Shown piece after piece: positions 32,621 through 41,639 of a stretch of 64,000 bases of DNA. Source of the stretch: Anaerobaca lacustris (GTDB lineage: Bacteria; Planctomycetota; Phycisphaerae; Sedimentisphaerales; Anaerobacaceae); the NCBI RefSeq assembly GCF_030012215.1, contig NZ_JASCXX010000006.1, positions 1 to 64,000 of the forward strand, read 5' to 3'. Every line of letters starts with the position of its first letter. Position 1 is the stretch's first letter. The translations under genes and the position numbers were made by a program. Under the pieces are notes generated by a model. That model was given only the letters and a program-made list of their open reading frames with translations. It was not told the origin of the DNA and made no database searches.

Positions 32621-35429
32621 GACGGTGTTGCAGCGCATACGGTCGCCTGAATTCGGCGCATACTTTCTATCGCAATTAAAAAATCCGAAATGGATTGCTC
32701 CGCTTCAAGACAGTGGTCTGTTCAGCAGTCCTCCCCCAGCCATTCATTCGGAGGGTGGCTATGTTCGGTATTCGAATTGGCCCGCATCCAGGTACTTAGC
32801 GCGAATGGCTCAGCAGGCACCGACTGAGGTGGCTGACATCCTCGCCACGATTGAGACGGACAACCCATATGTTGTCGGTAATGTCGTGGATGCAGCGCTT
32901 GCGATGCGTCCTGACGTAGCGGGTTCCCTTGTGCCTGTGATCGCTCGGGCGGCAAGAGATGGAACGCTATGGATTGCCTTCAAGGATGCCAGTGATCTGT
33001 GCGTTCGACTGGCGGAGGGTGGAGAAGTCAATCCGGCGATGGAACTGGCCGATGCTCTATTTGCTCCAGCGTTTGAGGCGGGCCAAGAGAGGCCTAAAGG
33101 GCGCGACGCGTATTGGTATAAGGACGGTCTCAAGAAGGTTGCTCCCATTCTGAGTGAAACCAGCGCGCGGGAGTTTCTTCCGAAACTGTGCGATTGGCTG
33201 AAGGCTGCAATCGATGCAAAGAGGAATGTCGACCCAGGCACCGGATCGGATTATTCAGATATCTGGCGGCCTGCAATTGAGGAGCACGAACAGAATCACG
33301 ATTACGACTTCGCCGGTGGCGTGGTGGGATATGTGAGAGAGGCATTCGAGCGGGCCATACAGAGCAAGCAAGTGCTACTCGATGAGGGGCTGCAAATCCT
33401 TGGCCAGTATCCTTATCTCGTTTTCAAACGACTCCGGCTCCATTTGACTGGCGAATTCGCCGAGCAGAATGTGGATCTCGCGAGAGAAACCATGCTCGAT
33501 CGGAGGCTCTTCGAGGAGTACGGGTGCAAGCATGAGCACGCAAGACTTCTCGCCAAGCGGTTTCCCATGCTCGACTTGACTCAACGAGGACAATGGTTGG
33601 GGTGGGTCAAGTGCGGGCCGATGGGGAAACTCGCGGAAGCCATTGCTTCCGACGACGCAGAGAAGGCCGAGGGACGGCGCCGGTACTGGCGATTCGAACG
33701 GTTGCACTGGGTCCACGACTATCTTACGGGCGAGCACCGCGCATTCTACCAGGAGATGCTCGCCAAGTGCGGCGAGCCAGACATGGCGGACCTGAATTTC
33801 CGGTCTGGGCCTGCACGTTGGGGCAGCGAGAGTCCGATGGCGCTCGCTGAGTTGTCGGAGATGACGTTTGAAGAAGCGGTCGAAAGGGTCTGCTCGTGGA
33901 AGCCGGAGCAATCTCGGTCTGTGGGGCCTGATGTTGAAGGACTCGCTTCCATATTCGAGCAGTATGTCGGGACCAACCCTGAGGCGTTTTCCGCGAAGGG
34001 TCAGGTTCTAACTGACCGACCAGCGCTCTTTGTGCGTAAGTTCATTACCCAGATGCGTGAAGCTGTAAAGGCAGGGCGCGAGATCAGTTTGTCTGGTGTG
34101 CTTGACTTGTGCGATTGGGTCTTGTCGCGGCCGGTTGATGAACGGACGACACCTGAGCTGGAACGAGACGTTCTCGTTGACAAGGACTGGCAGTGGACGC
34201 GTGGGCAAGTCGCGAGCCTGATCGAGAACATCTGCACGGCCCGGACTGACGATGTGCCGAGGTATCCGCTGAATGGTCTCAGAGAGCGCCTGTGGGGAAT
34301 GCTCGGGATTCTATGCCGGGACCGACCCGGATCGGTTCAGGATAGCGCACAGGACGATCCCCGAATGCACGATTATCTGAACTCTGCCATCAACACGCCG
34401 CGCGGCAAGGCTGTGGAGGCCGCCCTCGAATATGCGCGATGGATGGCAAATCATGTCAAGGAATTGGAGGGAAAGAACGAGATCATCCCCGGCGGCTTTG
34501 GCGCCATGCCCGAGGTCCGCGAGATGCTGGAATGGCAGATTGCAGAAGAGAACAGAACGGTCGACGTGATGGCTGTAATCGGATCGCGAATCGGTCTGAT
34601 CTATTGGATCGACAAGAAATGGCTGGCCGAAAACGTACATCGCCTGTTTCCGCTGGATGAGATGAAGGAGACGCCGTTTGTCCGTGAGGCATGGGCGGCG
34701 TGGACCGCGTTCCTGGTCTGGGAAAGAACGCATATTGAGTTCTATCGAATGCTCAAGTCTCAGTTCGCCTATGCCGTCGAGCAGACAGCAGGTATTGAGT
34801 CGGGTGAGGACCGTCGAGAAGAGCCAATGCGCCGTTTCGGGGAGCACTTGATGCTCCTTCATGGGCGGGGACAGCTTGGGCTCGATGACGATGGAGGACT
34901 GATCCGCCGATTCATTGAGAATGCATCTCCCAATCTCAGACGGCACACAATCAGCTTCGTGGGACAGAGCCTTGACGAGAGCGAGAAGGTGCCATCTGAG
35001 GTGATCCAACGGTTCATGGTGCTGTGGGAGGAGTATTGGGCCGGTCTCGGCAAGAGGGATGCCGAGGAGAAACCTGATGCGTGGCTATTCGGCTGGTGGT
35101 TCTCATGCGGGAAGTTCCCCGATCAGTGGGCATTGGATCAACTGGAGCAGTTTGTCAACGTGACGCCCACACCTGAGCCCGACCACAGCATTGTCGAGAG
35201 ACTGGCAAAGATCGCTCACGTTGATATTCGCAAGTCGGTCCGCATCCTCGATCGAATGATCCGTGGCGATCAGGAAGGTTGGCGGATTCACAGTTGCCTC
35301 GATCAGGCGAAAGCAATCCTGAGACAGGCAATGAAGACCCAAGGAGAGGCACAAGAGAGGGCCGTCGCTCTGATCGACTACATAGGACGTCGAGGCTACA
35401 CAGAATTCGGGCAACTGCTGCATGAGTAG
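32583..35429 (+). CDS. Large helical protein of unknown function, second gene of the pair
   Basis: A 948-residue soluble protein, start at ATG 32583 (AGGA 8 nt upstream, inside the preceding gene). Composition and spacing suggest alpha-helical repeats throughout, with many Trp-containing segments (WRPAIEEHEQNHDYDF, RYWRFERLHWVHDYL, WLFGWWFSCGKFPDQW). I find no Walker A, helicase, nuclease, protease or transmembrane motif. It resembles in style the long helical C-terminal parts of antiphage NTPases, yet lacks the NTPase. Base use is AT-richer than the genome background, like its partner. Function unknown; the operon pair is probably one system. Confidence 0.55.
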   Translation: MPSFKTPTSQQIETVLQRIRSPEFGAYFLSQLKNPKWIAPLQDSGLFSSPPPAIHSEGGYVRYSNWPASRYLARMAQQAPTEVADILATIETDNPYVVGNVVDAALAMRPDVAGSLVPVIARAARDGTLWIAFKDASDLCVRLAEGGEVNPAMELADALFAPAFEAGQERPKGRDAYWYKDGLKKVAPILSETSAREFLPKLCDWLKAAIDAKRNVDPGTGSDYSDIWRPAIEEHEQNHDYDFAGGVVGYVREAFERAIQSKQVLLDEGLQILGQYPYLVFKRLRLHLTGEFAEQNVDLARETMLDRRLFEEYGCKHEHARLLAKRFPMLDLTQRGQWLGWVKCGPMGKLAEAIASDDAEKAEGRRRYWRFERLHWVHDYLTGEHRAFYQEMLAKCGEPDMADLNFRSGPARWGSESPMALAELSEMTFEEAVERVCSWKPEQSRSVGPDVEGLASIFEQYVGTNPEAFSAKGQVLTDRPALFVRKFITQMREAVKAGREISLSGVLDLCDWVLSRPVDERTTPELERDVLVDKDWQWTRGQVASLIENICTARTDDVPRYPLNGLRERLWGMLGILCRDRPGSVQDSAQDDPRMHDYLNSAINTPRGKAVEAALEYARWMANHVKELEGKNEIIPGGFGAMPEVREMLEWQIAEENRTVDVMAVIGSRIGLIYWIDKKWLAENVHRLFPLDEMKETPFVREAWAAWTAFLVWERTHIEFYRMLKSQFAYAVEQTAGIESGEDRREEPMRRFGEHLMLLHGRGQLGLDDDGGLIRRFIENASPNLRRHTISFVGQSLDESEKVPSEVIQRFMVLWEEYWAGLGKRDAEEKPDAWLFGWWFSCGKFPDQWALDQLEQFVNVTPTPEPDHSIVERLAKIAHVDIRKSVRILDRMIRGDQEGWRIHSCLDQAKAILRQAMKTQGEAQERAVALIDYIGRRGYTEFGQLLHE

Positions 35430-35742
35430 GCCCTTCAATCTGTGACAATGGGACTGGTCTGCGCTCCCGGCCAGCGAGCACACGCAGATTCTTGCGTCCC
35501 GCAATACCGTTGGGCCGTAAAGCACTGTCATTTCGATAGTTGCGCCGAGCAGGGCTTCAGTGCCGCGGTCTTGGGCGGAGCGGTTGCGCGTTCTCCGCTG
35601 GCGGTCCCCCCCCCGATAAGAATGTCGGAATTTTCTTGTGGACAAGCATCCGTTGTTGTGTTAGCATACAACCAAATACTGAAGTTGTGATGATGAATGG
35701 GTATCAACATGGATTGCGGGCGAGATGAGAAAGGAGGGGGTT
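35430..35742. other. 313-bp gap before the HNH gene
   Basis: AT content rises towards the right end. A possible promoter is TTGTTG (35653-35658), 16 nt, AATACT (35675-35680). I searched the minus strand for the missing C-terminal part of the HEPN gene and see none. No RNA gene recognised. Confidence 0.3.
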
Positions 35743-36564
35743 GTGGCGAAGCGGAGTTGTTACGACTGCGTGTATGTGTGGGTCGATCCGGAGCGGTGGC
35801 TGCGGGATTTGTGGGCGGGCCGGACGCTGGTGCCGATGTGTGCGAACCATCCGGACTGGCCGGGGGAGCTGCACGATGTTCCGGGCGTGCCCTGCTGCCA
35901 CTTCCGGCCCAGGCACGTCGAGCCGGAAGGCGATGTGAAGCGGATTCCGATGGGCGACGGGCGGTATGCGCTGGTCGATGCGGCCGACTACGAATGGCTG
36001 AGCCAGTACCAGTGGCATCTGTGCGGAGGCGGGTACGCGGCGCGGTGCGAGAAGAACAAGCGGATTCTCATGCACCGGGAGATCATGAATCCGCCCAAGG
36101 GCATGGTGGTGGACCACATCGACGCGAATCGCGCGAACAACTGCCGGGCCAATCTGCGGGTCTGCACGCCGGGAGAGAACCAGCGCAACCAACGCAAGCA
36201 GCGGGGGTCGGCCTCCCAATACAAAGGCGTCGGCTATCTGAAGAACTGCAAACGCTGCCATGCAAAGCTTGTCTTCAAGGGCGAGACGGTCTGGCTGGGG
36301 CACTTTGACAGCGAACCCGAGGCAGCGAGGGCGTACGATCGCAAGGCGGTCGAGCTGTTCGGGGAATTCGCCCGCCTGAACTTCCCGGAAGAATGGCCGG
36401 AGGAGCGGCGAGCGCAGGTCCGCGCCGAGGCAAAGGCGGCGGGACGCAGTGAAGAGCCGAAGAGCAGACGCAAGAGGACAAAGGCGAAGAAGACAACGAG
36501 CCCGAAGAAAGAACGCGTCATGGCCGGTAAGACGGGCGAGAAGAAGGCCACCCGCCGGCGGTGA
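35743..36564 (+). CDS. HNH endonuclease with AP2-like DNA-binding domain (homing-type)
   Basis: A 273-residue nuclease from GTG 35743, chosen because AAGGAGG lies 5 nt upstream; ATG 35725 is in frame but lacks a site. The N-terminal part holds paired cysteines (CYDCVYVWVD, MCANHPDWPG, CCHF) that may bind zinc. The HNH core is HREIMNPPKG...VVDHIDANRANNCRANLRV, about residues 110-145. An AP2-like domain follows (SQYKGVGYLKN...WLGHFDSEPEAARAYDRKA, 155-210), then a Lys/Arg-rich tail. HNH plus AP2 is typical of phage and mobile homing endonucleases. Its 3' end abuts the broken HEPN gene on the opposite strand. Confidence 0.85.
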   Translation: MAKRSCYDCVYVWVDPERWLRDLWAGRTLVPMCANHPDWPGELHDVPGVPCCHFRPRHVEPEGDVKRIPMGDGRYALVDAADYEWLSQYQWHLCGGGYAARCEKNKRILMHREIMNPPKGMVVDHIDANRANNCRANLRVCTPGENQRNQRKQRGSASQYKGVGYLKNCKRCHAKLVFKGETVWLGHFDSEPEAARAYDRKAVELFGEFARLNFPEEWPEERRAQVRAEAKAAGRSEEPKSRRKRTKAKKTTSPKKERVMAGKTGEKKATRRR

Positions 36565-36631
36565 ACGCAACGATCTTCTCGGCGGCGTCCCGCATGTGGC
36601 GCAGGCGAAGCCGGTCCTGGTCAGCGTTCAT
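36518..36631 (-). pseudogene. Truncated HEPN (HepT/DUF86-like) toxin gene
   Basis: Starting at ATG (complement of 36629-36631), overlapping the MNT stop by 3 nt, the frame reads [19 protein letters not shown] then IVAFTAGG. This is the beginning of a DUF86/HEPN protein, which is normally about 110 residues. The match stops after about 26 residues, at about 36555, where the HNH gene ends on the other strand, and a stop follows at 36518. The Arg-rich RNase core (RxxxxH) is absent, so the toxin should be inactive. Confidence 0.65.
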
Positions 36632-36920
36632 AGGCAACGACCGCCTCCTTGAGAACTTCGTCGCGGAAATAACGGCTGAGGAAACCGGGGGTGTTGAGAT
36701 CGACTTTGCGTCCCAGCAGTTCGGACAGTTCTTCCTGCATGCCGAAGAAGGCCCACCCCGGCGTGTGCCCCGGCTCGAATTCGACGAGTACATCCAGATC
36801 GCTGTCCGCCCGGAAGTCGTCGCGCAACACCGACCCGAACAGGGCCAGCCGTCGGATGTGGTGACGAGTGCAAAACGCAGAAATCATCTCTGATGGCAGT
36901 TCTATGTTCCGGATGACCAC
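36621..36920 (-). CDS. MNT-type nucleotidyltransferase (antitoxin of an MNT-HEPN pair)
   Basis: A 99-residue minimal nucleotidyltransferase. The catalytic signature [20 protein letters not shown] (GSxxR...DxD) is intact near residues 29-48, and the length is that of MntA-type antitoxins. In intact systems this enzyme AMPylates and silences the HEPN RNase encoded immediately downstream. Here the downstream HEPN gene is cut off after about 26 codons, so the antitoxin is left without a partner. Confidence 0.8.
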   Translation of the reverse strand: MVIRNIELPSEMISAFCTRHHIRRLALFGSVLRDDFRADSDLDVLVEFEPGHTPGWAFFGMQEELSELLGRKVDLNTPGFLSRYFRDEVLKEAVVAYER

Positions 36921-37034
36921 AGGTCCACCTCACCGCAATAGTCCATACCCATCACCCTGCCTGCACAGTATCGCCCGAATCCGGGATCCCACAAGAGAAA
37001 ACTCGCCGTCTCGCCGGTGGGTGAGTGACGCGGT

Positions 37035-37904
37035 TCAATCGAGGCGGACGCCCTTCTGGTGGAGCCACTGTTTCAGGTCGGTCATCTGGCTGTCGAAGAT
37101 CTCGTTGTCGTAGTCCTGTTCGAGCCTGGTGACCGTCTCGGCCAGCTCGGGCTGCTCGTTGACCACCTCGGTGAGCCGGCGTTCGAAGTCATCGGCCGCG
37201 GTCCGCAAGTCGTCCAGGTGCAGCTCGAGGCTCAACAGGCCCGCCACCCGCCGCACCATCGCATCGATGCACTTCGGATTGCCCCCCTGCACGTACGCGG
37301 GCACCGTCGCCACGAGGCTGACCATCTGGACATCGCGCCGCTGGGCCAGGGTCGTCAGATACGTGACGATGCTGGCCGGCCCCTCGTAGTCGCTGAACCG
37401 GATGCCGTACGCGGCAAGCACCGGCTTGAGGGACTCGCTGCTCACCGAGCAGAATAGATGCGGGTCGCGCGTGTGCGGCACCAGACTCGAGACGCTGCCA
37501 ACGAAATAGACCGTCTTGACGCCGAACCTGTCACAGAGCCCGAAGAGGCAGTCGGCATAGTCGTGCCACGCCAGGTTCGGCTCCTTGCCCAGAAAGAGGA
37601 TCACGTCGCTGTCCGGCGCGGCGAAGAACGCGTTCTCCGGCAGATCGAACGCCCGCACGAGCCCGCCGTGAATCCGGCAGTGCGGCCGGAACAGCGCGGT
37701 CAGCTCCATCGCGCCGGGGAAGTTGTAGATGTAGAACCCTTCCGGCTGGATCTCCGCGAACCGCCGGGCCCCCAGCTTCTCGGCCAGGATGCGGATCGTC
37801 CCCGTCGAGACGTCGCCCCCGTCCATCCACCCGGAGAACCCGACGACCAGCCGAGGATTCGAAAACGTCGGACTGTCGTAGATGCGCAGTCTGTCATCCG
37901 CCAT
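37035..37904 (-). CDS. PAC2 family protein (proteasome-assembly-chaperone-like)
   Basis: A 289-residue cytoplasmic protein of the PAC2/DUF75 family. It starts MADDRLRIYDSPTFSNPRLVVGFSGWMDGG-like; further family segments are FLGKEPNLAW, VYFVGSVSSLVPHT and SLVATVPAYVQGGNPK. Archaeal and eukaryotic relatives help assemble proteasomes; bacterial members have no settled role. The C-terminal 60 residues look like a coiled coil (FERRLTEVV...VTRLEQDYDNE). It is divergent from the TetR gene and probably monocistronic. Confidence 0.8.
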   Translation of the reverse strand: MADDRLRIYDSPTFSNPRLVVGFSGWMDGGDVSTGTIRILAEKLGARRFAEIQPEGFYIYNFPGAMELTALFRPHCRIHGGLVRAFDLPENAFFAAPDSDVILFLGKEPNLAWHDYADCLFGLCDRFGVKTVYFVGSVSSLVPHTRDPHLFCSVSSESLKPVLAAYGIRFSDYEGPASIVTYLTTLAQRRDVQMVSLVATVPAYVQGGNPKCIDAMVRRVAGLLSLELHLDDLRTAADDFERRLTEVVNEQPELAETVTRLEQDYDNEIFDSQMTDLKQWLHQKGVRLD

Positions 37905-38099
37905 GGCTCTTCCTTATCGCAGATCGATTTTCGGTACCGTACCCTGCGCATGCTAAAGCACCCCGCTGTCCTCTGCAAGCCCCTTTCGCCTAACCCACAG
38001 AGCCCTGACGCACGCCGCGCGACACGGATTCCTGCGGAAGGAATTGGGCAGGCAGGGCAGAGAGTGCGAAGTATTTCGGAAAAGGACGAGATTTTTCTA

Positions 38100-38127
38100 T
38101 TGACTAATTCAATTTGCCAGTTAAACT
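38100..38127 (+). promoter_or_regulatory. Promoter and candidate operator for the TetR-efflux operon
   Basis: TTGACT (38100-38105), 16 nt, TAAACT (38122-38127) form a plausible promoter 36 nt upstream of the TetR start. TTGACT and AGTTAA (38119-38124) are an inverted repeat with one mismatch spanning the promoter, as expected for an autorepressing TetR dimer site. The site is inference. Confidence 0.45.
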
Positions 38128-38162
38128 ATGCGGTAGGATTGTGACCCAGTAAGGACCGGACG

Positions 38163-38873
38163 ATGAAGAAGAAACTGAGAAAGGACGCGCAGGCGACGCG
38201 GGGGCGGCTGTTGGCGGCGGCGGCCGAGGTGTTCGCCGCGAAGGGGTACTGGGAGGCGACGCACGCGGAGATCTGCGAGCGCGCCGGCACCAATACGGCG
38301 TCGGTGAACTACCACTTCGGCAGCAAGGAGAACCTGTACGTTGAGGCGTGGCAGCATTCGCACGACGAATCGATGCGGGCCCATCCGCCGGACGGCGGCG
38401 TGTCGCCCGAGGCGGCGCCCGAAGAGAGACTGTACGGCCGGATTCTGGCGTTCATGCACCGAATCACCGATCCGGACAACCACGAGATCGAGATCGTTCA
38501 CAAGGAGATGGCGAACCCCACGGGGCTCCTGATGGGCGCGATGCAACGCACCATAGAGTCGGAGCGTCAGTGCACGCTGGCCCTCGTCCGGGAGTTGCTG
38601 GGCGCCAAGGCGAGCGAGCGGGCGGTGTGTCTTTGTGAGATGAGCTTGATGAGCCAGTGTTTCGGCCCGATGCTGCACCTGCGGCACCGCAAGATGCCGC
38701 CCGGTATGCCGCGTCCACCTGCGCCGCTGGCCGAATTGAGCGTCGAGCAACTGGCCGATCACATCGTGCAATTCACCCTGGCGGGGATCCGGGGGATTCG
38801 CGAGAACCTCAAGAACGCCAAAGCGAGTGGCACGAGGCGACAACCGCGCAAGACCGCCTCCAGACGGGAGTAA
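38163..38873 (+). CDS. TetR family regulator of the efflux operon
   Basis: A 236-residue repressor-like protein. The N-terminal helix-turn-helix is typical (AAAEVFAAKGYWEATHAEI, then AGTNTASVNYHFGSKENLY, residues 18-58). The C-terminal ligand domain resembles the YbiH/CerR (DUF1956) type, with VHKEMANPTG and HIVQFTLAGIRGI. It is the first gene of a tight operon with an outer-membrane efflux protein, a MacA-like and a MacB-like pair, so it most likely represses that operon and itself until a toxic compound binds. Effector unknown. Confidence 0.85.
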   Translation: MKKKLRKDAQATRGRLLAAAAEVFAAKGYWEATHAEICERAGTNTASVNYHFGSKENLYVEAWQHSHDESMRAHPPDGGVSPEAAPEERLYGRILAFMHRITDPDNHEIEIVHKEMANPTGLLMGAMQRTIESERQCTLALVRELLGAKASERAVCLCEMSLMSQCFGPMLHLRHRKMPPGMPRPPAPLAELSVEQLADHIVQFTLAGIRGIRENLKNAKASGTRRQPRKTASRRE

Positions 38874-38876
38874 TCC

Positions 38877-40346
38877 ATGAGTATCATTCGTAACGCAGGC
38901 TCCATCAAGCTGTTGTCATGGCGGTACGGGGCGATGGCGCTGGTGATGTTGGCCGGGTGCAAGGTCGGGCCCGACCATGTCGCGCCCGAGCCGGCGGCGC
39001 CGGCGGCCTGGCGCAGTGAACTGCCGACCAGCCTGATCGGCGAACCGACCGATCCCAATCTGCTCGCATCGTGGTGGACGACGCTCGACGATCCGCAACT
39101 ATCGAGCCTGATCGAACGCGCCGTGGCGGGCAACCTGAACCTCAAGACCGCGCAGTCGCGGCTTCGCGAGTCGCGGGCCCGCCGGAGCATCGCCAAAGGC
39201 GCACAGTTCCCCACGCTGAACGCTACGGGTTCGGCTACGTCGAGACGGACCGACACGAACGTGGGCTTCGATTCGCACGGCGAGGTCTACTCGGCGGGCT
39301 TCGATGCCGGCTGGGAACTCGACCTCTTCGGCCGAGTCCGTCGCTCCGTCGAGGCGGCTGAGGCCGACCTGGCGGCCGGTGAGGAGGACCTGCGCGACGT
39401 GCTCGTGTCTCTGCTGGCCGAGACGGCCCTGAACTACGTCGAGCTGCGTACCTTCCAGTCGCGTCTGGCGGCAGCCGAGGCGGGCCTGGCGACACAGGAG
39501 GAGAGCTACGAACTGACGCTGTGGCGATCGCAGGCGGGCCTCGACGACGAACTGGCCATGCACCAGGCCCGGTACAATCTCGAAAACACGCGATCCCAGA
39601 TCCCCAGCCTGCGCAGCGGGCTGTCGGAGGCGATGAATCGCCTGGCGGTGCTGTTGGGCGAGACGCCGGGCAACCTTCACGCGGAGCTGGCCGAACCTCG
39701 GGCGGTCCCGCTGCCGCCGGAGAGGATCGCAGTCGGCGTGCCGGCCGATACGCTGCGGCGGCGGCCCGACGTGCGACGCGCCGAGCGCGAGCTGGCGGCC
39801 CAGACGGCGCGGGTCGGCGCGGCCATGGCCAGTCTCTATCCGCAACTGACGCTGAACGGCTCGATCGGGCTGGAGACGACGTCGCTGCGCGACCCGTTGT
39901 CGGAGCGGACGTGGAGCATCAGCGGCGGCCCGCGCATCACCCTGCCGCTCTTCGATCGGACCATCCGCCCGAACATCGAGGTGCAGTCGGCCCTTCAGGA
40001 GCAGGCCCTGATCCGGTACGAGGCGGCCGTTCTGACGTGCCTGGAAGAAGTCGAGAATGCCCTGGTCGCCTACGGTCAGGAGTTACAGCGACGAGAGAAC
40101 CTGCGAGAGGCAATGGAGGCGGCCCAGTCCGCGGCGACGCTGGCGCAGTACAAGTATCAGGCGGGCCTGACCGATTTCGGCAACGTGCTGGAGGCGGAGC
40201 GTTCGCTGCTGTCGTTCCAGGACCAGTTGCGTCAGAGCGACGGGGCCGTGACATCGAACGTGATCCGCCTGTACAAGGCCCTCGGCGGCGGATGGACCCC
40301 GATGACAGCGGTCGCGGCGACACAAGGGCCGGCCGAACCACTCTAA
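38877..40346 (+). CDS. TolC/NodT-type outer-membrane efflux lipoprotein
   Basis: Outer-membrane channel of 489 residues for tripartite efflux. The lipobox is LAGC at about residues 22-25, then KVGPDHVAPEP-AAP typical of NodT/OprM proteins. Two outer-membrane efflux repeats of long helices follow (ESRARRSIAKGAQFPTLNATG; GVPADTLRRRPDVRRAERELA). It starts 3 nt after the TetR gene and is followed by the membrane-fusion and MacB genes, with which it should make a complete pump. Confidence 0.9.
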   Translation: MSIIRNAGSIKLLSWRYGAMALVMLAGCKVGPDHVAPEPAAPAAWRSELPTSLIGEPTDPNLLASWWTTLDDPQLSSLIERAVAGNLNLKTAQSRLRESRARRSIAKGAQFPTLNATGSATSRRTDTNVGFDSHGEVYSAGFDAGWELDLFGRVRRSVEAAEADLAAGEEDLRDVLVSLLAETALNYVELRTFQSRLAAAEAGLATQEESYELTLWRSQAGLDDELAMHQARYNLENTRSQIPSLRSGLSEAMNRLAVLLGETPGNLHAELAEPRAVPLPPERIAVGVPADTLRRRPDVRRAERELAAQTARVGAAMASLYPQLTLNGSIGLETTSLRDPLSERTWSISGGPRITLPLFDRTIRPNIEVQSALQEQALIRYEAAVLTCLEEVENALVAYGQELQRRENLREAMEAAQSAATLAQYKYQAGLTDFGNVLEAERSLLSFQDQLRQSDGAVTSNVIRLYKALGGGWTPMTAVAATQGPAEPL

Positions 40347-40362
40347 CATCTGGAGACCCCAT

Positions 40363-41637
40363 ATGAGTGCGAAATCGCATGCACCATCGGACATTGCCAA
40401 GACCCTCGGCGTAGACCACACCGCCAAGCGCGGCCGACACCTGAAGCGCTGGGTCATTATCATCCTGTTGGCCGTAGCGGCGCTGGCGTTCCTGGCCATG
40501 CGAAAAGGCTCCGGCCAGACGATGCAGTACGAGACACAGCAGGCCCGCCGAGGCGATCTGGTCGTCCTCGTGACTGCCACCGGGACGCTGGAGCCGACCA
40601 ACCAGGTTGAGGTGGGCAGCGAGATCTCCGGCATCGCCAAGAGCGTCGAGGCCGACTACAACGACGAGGTCAAGGTCGGCCATGTGCTGGCCCGGCTCGA
40701 CACGTCCAAGCTCGATGCGCAGGAGACGCAGCACAAGGCCGCCCTGGAAGCCGCCAAGGCCAGGGTCCTGCAGGCCCAGGCGACGCTTCGCGAGACCACC
40801 AACAAACTCGCCCAGCTTCAGCGCGTGCGGGAGCTGAGCGATGGCAAGGTGCCCTCGCAGACCGAACTCGATGCGGCCGAAGCGGCGTTCGAACGGGCCA
40901 AGGCCGACGACGCCAATGTCAAGGCGGCGGTCGCCCAGGCCCAGGCCACCCTCGAAGCGACGCAGACGGACATCGCCAAGGCGGTCATCCGCTCGCCGAT
41001 CAACGGGGTCGTGCTGACCCGCAGCATCGAGCCGGGCCAGACCGTGGCGGCCGCGTTCCAGGCCCCGGTCCTGTTCACGCTGGCCGAAGACCTGACGCAG
41101 ATGGAGCTGCGCGTCAACGTCGACGAGGCGGACATCGGGCAGGTGAAGGAAGGCCAGGACGCCGAGTTCACCGTGGCCGCCTACCTCGACCGGATCTTCC
41201 AGGCCCGGATCGTGCAGACCCGCTTCGGGCCCAAGACCGTGGACGGCGTGGTCACCTACGAGACCGTGCTGAAAGTGGACAACGCGGACCTGTCGCTGCG
41301 TCCCGGCATGACCGCGACCGCGAACATCACGGTCCAGCAGGTGGCCGACGCGCTGCTGATCCCCAACTCCGCGCTGCGTTTCTCGCCACCGGTCCAGGAG
41401 CAGACACGGCGTCGCGGTCTGGCTATGCTGCTGCCCGGTCCCCCTCGGCAGGCTTCGTCGGGGGAGATCGTGGATACGAGCAAACGGCAGCAGACCGTGT
41501 GGGTCTTGCAGGACGGCCGGCCCGTGGCGGTGCCCGTGACCATCGGGGCCTCGGACGGGATCATGACGCAAATCGTCTCGGGCGAAATCCAGCCGGATAC
41601 ACCTCTGATCGTCGATACAATGAGCGCAGGGAGATAA
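40363..41637 (+). CDS. macA: MacA-like periplasmic adaptor of an efflux pump
   Basis: Membrane-fusion protein of 424 residues. A single N-terminal membrane span (about 27-47) is followed by a barrel-sandwich half (VEVGSEISGIAKSVEADYNDEVKVG), a long coiled-coil hairpin (about 110-190), and the returning half IRSPINGVVLTRSIEPGQTV. A further C-terminal domain includes an insertion of about 45 residues around PPVQEQTRRRGLAMLLPG. It bridges the inner-membrane MacB-like transporter and the upstream outer-membrane channel. ATG 40363 lies 16 nt after the channel gene. Confidence 0.85.
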   Translation: MSAKSHAPSDIAKTLGVDHTAKRGRHLKRWVIIILLAVAALAFLAMRKGSGQTMQYETQQARRGDLVVLVTATGTLEPTNQVEVGSEISGIAKSVEADYNDEVKVGHVLARLDTSKLDAQETQHKAALEAAKARVLQAQATLRETTNKLAQLQRVRELSDGKVPSQTELDAAEAAFERAKADDANVKAAVAQAQATLEATQTDIAKAVIRSPINGVVLTRSIEPGQTVAAAFQAPVLFTLAEDLTQMELRVNVDEADIGQVKEGQDAEFTVAAYLDRIFQARIVQTRFGPKTVDGVVTYETVLKVDNADLSLRPGMTATANITVQQVADALLIPNSALRFSPPVQEQTRRRGLAMLLPGPPRQASSGEIVDTSKRQQTVWVLQDGRPVAVPVTIGASDGIMTQIVSGEIQPDTPLIVDTMSAGR

Positions 41638-41639
41638 GC

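Noticed and set aside
32583-35429. Avs-like or other STAND NTPase
   Set aside because: No Walker A or B motif can be found in the 948 residues; only the general helical-repeat character is shared.
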